Source: Vicinamibacterales bacterium | GTDB lineage: Bacteria > Acidobacteriota > Vicinamibacteria > Vicinamibacterales > UBA8438 | DNA length: 5,297 nucleotides | Direction: 5' to 3' | NCBI GenBank assembly: GCA_030745255.1 | Contig: JASLOY010000292.1 | Span: 1-5,297 of the forward strand | Part shown: positions 3,962-5,297 of the stretch, piece by piece | How the letters are laid out: every line of letters begins with the position of its first letter | How positions within the stretch are numbered: position 1 is the stretch's first letter | Notes under the pieces: generated by a model | What the model saw: the letters and a program-made list of their open reading frames with translations, nothing else | Database searches by the model: none | What the model was told of the DNA's origin: nothing | Position numbers and translations under genes: made by a program

Positions 3962-5297
3962 CTATGAGACGCCTTTGATGCCGCCTTCGACGACGTCCAT
4001 CCGTTCCGCCTGCGGTGTAGCGGGCAGCCCCGGCATCCGTCGCATGTTGCCGAGGATCGGCACGACGTAGCCGGCGCCGGCGGCGGCGACCACGCCATTT
4101 ACCGTCATCTCGAATCCTTCGGGGCGTCCACGGCGCAACGGGTCATCGGAGAGTGAGTACTGGGTCTTCGCCACACAGAGCGGGAGGCTCTCTCCACAAC
4201 AAGCACGGACCACCTCCAGATCGCGCTCTGCCTGATGCTCCCAGAGCACCGTGCCGGCGCCGTACATGGTGCACGCCACTTTCTCCAGCTTGCGCTTGAT
4301 CGGCTCGGACCAGTCGTAGAGCGGCGTGAACGGCCGCTCACGCTGCTCGGCATGTTGCACGACGGCCTCGGCCAGCTCGATCGCTCCCGCGCCGCCCGTG
4401 GCGTAGCCTTCAAAGACCGCAAACGGTACACCGATCCGGTCGCACGCCGCACGGACGACGTCGACTTCTTCATCCGTGTCGCCGGCGAAACGATTCAGCG
4501 CCACGACCGGCCCCTCTCCGAATATCCGGACGTTCTCGACATGTTTGAACAGGTTCGGCAGTCCGGCCTCTACGGCGCCGATGTCCTGCACCGGAATCGC
4601 CGTCGGGGCACGTCCACCGTGCAGCTTCAGCGCACGGACAGTCGCTACGAGCACTACCGCCGCGGTATCGAGACCGGCTGACACGCACTTCAGGTCGAAG
4701 AACTTTTCTCCGCCCAGATCGAAACCGAAGCCCGCCTCGGTCACGGCCCAGTCGGTGTAGCGGAGCGCCAGACGGGTGGCGATGACCGAGTTGCAGCCAT
4801 GAGCGATGTTGGCGAAGGGGCCACCGTGAATGACGGCGGGCACACCTTCCCCGGTCTGCACCAGGTTCGGCAGCAGCGCGTCCTTGAGCAGCACCAGCAT
4901 GCCTCCGACCGCGTCGAGATCGGTCGCGGTGACCGGCGTCCCCTCGGTGGTCAGCGCGACGATCATCCGACCGAGCCGCAGACGCAAATCTTCCAGATCG
5001 TCGGCAAGGCTCAGCGCGGCCATGACCTCCGAGGCGGCCGTGATGTCGAACCCGCTCTGACGCGGCATGCCGTCCAACCTGCCGCCCATGCCCACGACGA
5101 TGTGGCGGAGCGTGCGGTCGTTCATATCGATCACCCGCCGCCAAAGCACGCGCCGGACGTCGATGCCCAGGGTGTTCCTCCGGTGGAGGTGGTTGTCGAG
5201 GAGCGCGGCCAGCAGGTTGTGGGCCGACGTCACGGCGTGAAAGTCGCCGGTGAAATGCAGGTTGATGCTGTTGGCCGGTGCGACGACGGCGAGACCG
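3962..5297 (-). CDS. fhs: Formate-tetrahydrofolate ligase, 5' end outside window
   Basis: Fhs joins formate to tetrahydrofolate using ATP, giving 10-formyl-THF in the cytoplasm for purine and formyl-Met synthesis or, in the Wood-Ljungdahl or reductive glycine route, for C1 assimilation. The frame runs without a stop from the right edge to TAG (complement of 3962-3964), giving about 444 residues; the family is near 555, so roughly the first 110, including the ATP P-loop region, are missing. Signatures in order: INLHFTGDFHAVTSAHNLLAA at the edge, WRRVIDMNDR, SGFDITAASEVMA, LPNLVQT, HGGPFANIAHGCNS, VTEAGFGFDLGGEKFFD, VRALKLHGG, GAGTVLWE, AKTQYSLSDDP, and MPGLP near the C-terminus. GTG 5233 is an internal codon, not the start, because conserved family sequence continues upstream of it. 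Convergent with the cytochrome cluster, with the repeat array between. The usual PMED before INLHFTGD is PANS here. Confidence 0.97.
   Translation of the reverse strand, partial: GLAVVAPANSINLHFTGDFHAVTSAHNLLAALLDNHLHRRNTLGIDVRRVLWRRVIDMNDRTLRHIVVGMGGRLDGMPRQSGFDITAASEVMAALSLADDLEDLRLRLGRMIVALTTEGTPVTATDLDAVGGMLVLLKDALLPNLVQTGEGVPAVIHGGPFANIAHGCNSVIATRLALRYTDWAVTEAGFGFDLGGEKFFDLKCVSAGLDTAAVVLVATVRALKLHGGRAPTAIPVQDIGAVEAGLPNLFKHVENVRIFGEGPVVALNRFAGDTDEEVDVVRAACDRIGVPFAVFEGYATGGAGAIELAEAVVQHAEQRERPFTPLYDWSEPIKRKLEKVACTMYGAGTVLWEHQAERDLEVVRACCGESLPLCVAKTQYSLSDDPLRRGRPEGFEMTVNGVVAAAGAGYVVPILGNMRRMPGLPATPQAERMDVVEGGIKGVS

Noticed and set aside
3556..4098. Open frames on both strands through the GC-rich array
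   Set aside because: They translate hairpin repeats into low-complexity GFAPNP-like peptides and overlap fhs; no start context or family.
4470..5144. Second - strand frame inside fhs
   Set aside because: It is a shadow of the fhs reading frame, Arg-rich with no family features, while the fhs frame carries continuous conserved motifs.

Overview
The window is GC-rich bacterial DNA with tightly packed genes. The protein families and the pairing of a multiheme cytochrome with TerB-like and Yip1-like genes would fit Acidobacteriota (for example Vicinamibacteria) or a similar soil or sediment phylum. That placement is an impression from family resemblance, not a proof.

Layout, left to right on the + strand: (1) bases 1-90 are the last 29 codons of an isocitrate/isopropylmalate dehydrogenase-family gene. 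(2) Bases 91-432 hold no convincing gene but contain copy A of a roughly 167-base structured element (255-422) that ends at the ribosome binding site of the next gene. (3) Two small proteins, each made of a CBS-domain pair, follow at 433-849 and 983-1429. (4) After a strong hairpin (1438-1483) comes a tight three-gene cluster: a secreted pentaheme c-type cytochrome (1588-2367), a TerB-like helical protein (2378-3001) and a Yip1-family membrane protein (3021-3554). (5) Bases 3555-3961 are a non-coding repeat cluster: a GC-rich hairpin array with copy B of the structured element (3698-3866) inside it. (6) On the - strand, convergent with the rest, is most of formate-tetrahydrofolate ligase (fhs), whose first roughly 110 codons lie beyond the right edge.

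The most notable item is the structured element. Copies A and B are about 77% identical over their core, yet both fold into the same long imperfect hairpin. At least nine base pairs are changed on both sides with pairing kept. Just below the apical hairpin both copies keep a symmetric block with two tandem G-A/G-A steps. G-U wobbles and the G-A steps make sense only when the + strand is read as RNA. This points to a selected RNA, or to a mobile element that depends on a folded strand, present in at least two copies. One copy is a candidate 5' leader for a CBS gene; the other splits a unit of the GC-rich array.

Functionally, the CBS proteins are likely adenine-nucleotide sensors. The cytochrome cluster is likely a periplasmic electron carrier with two accessory proteins of unknown role. 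The dehydrogenase and Fhs are housekeeping central and one-carbon metabolism.
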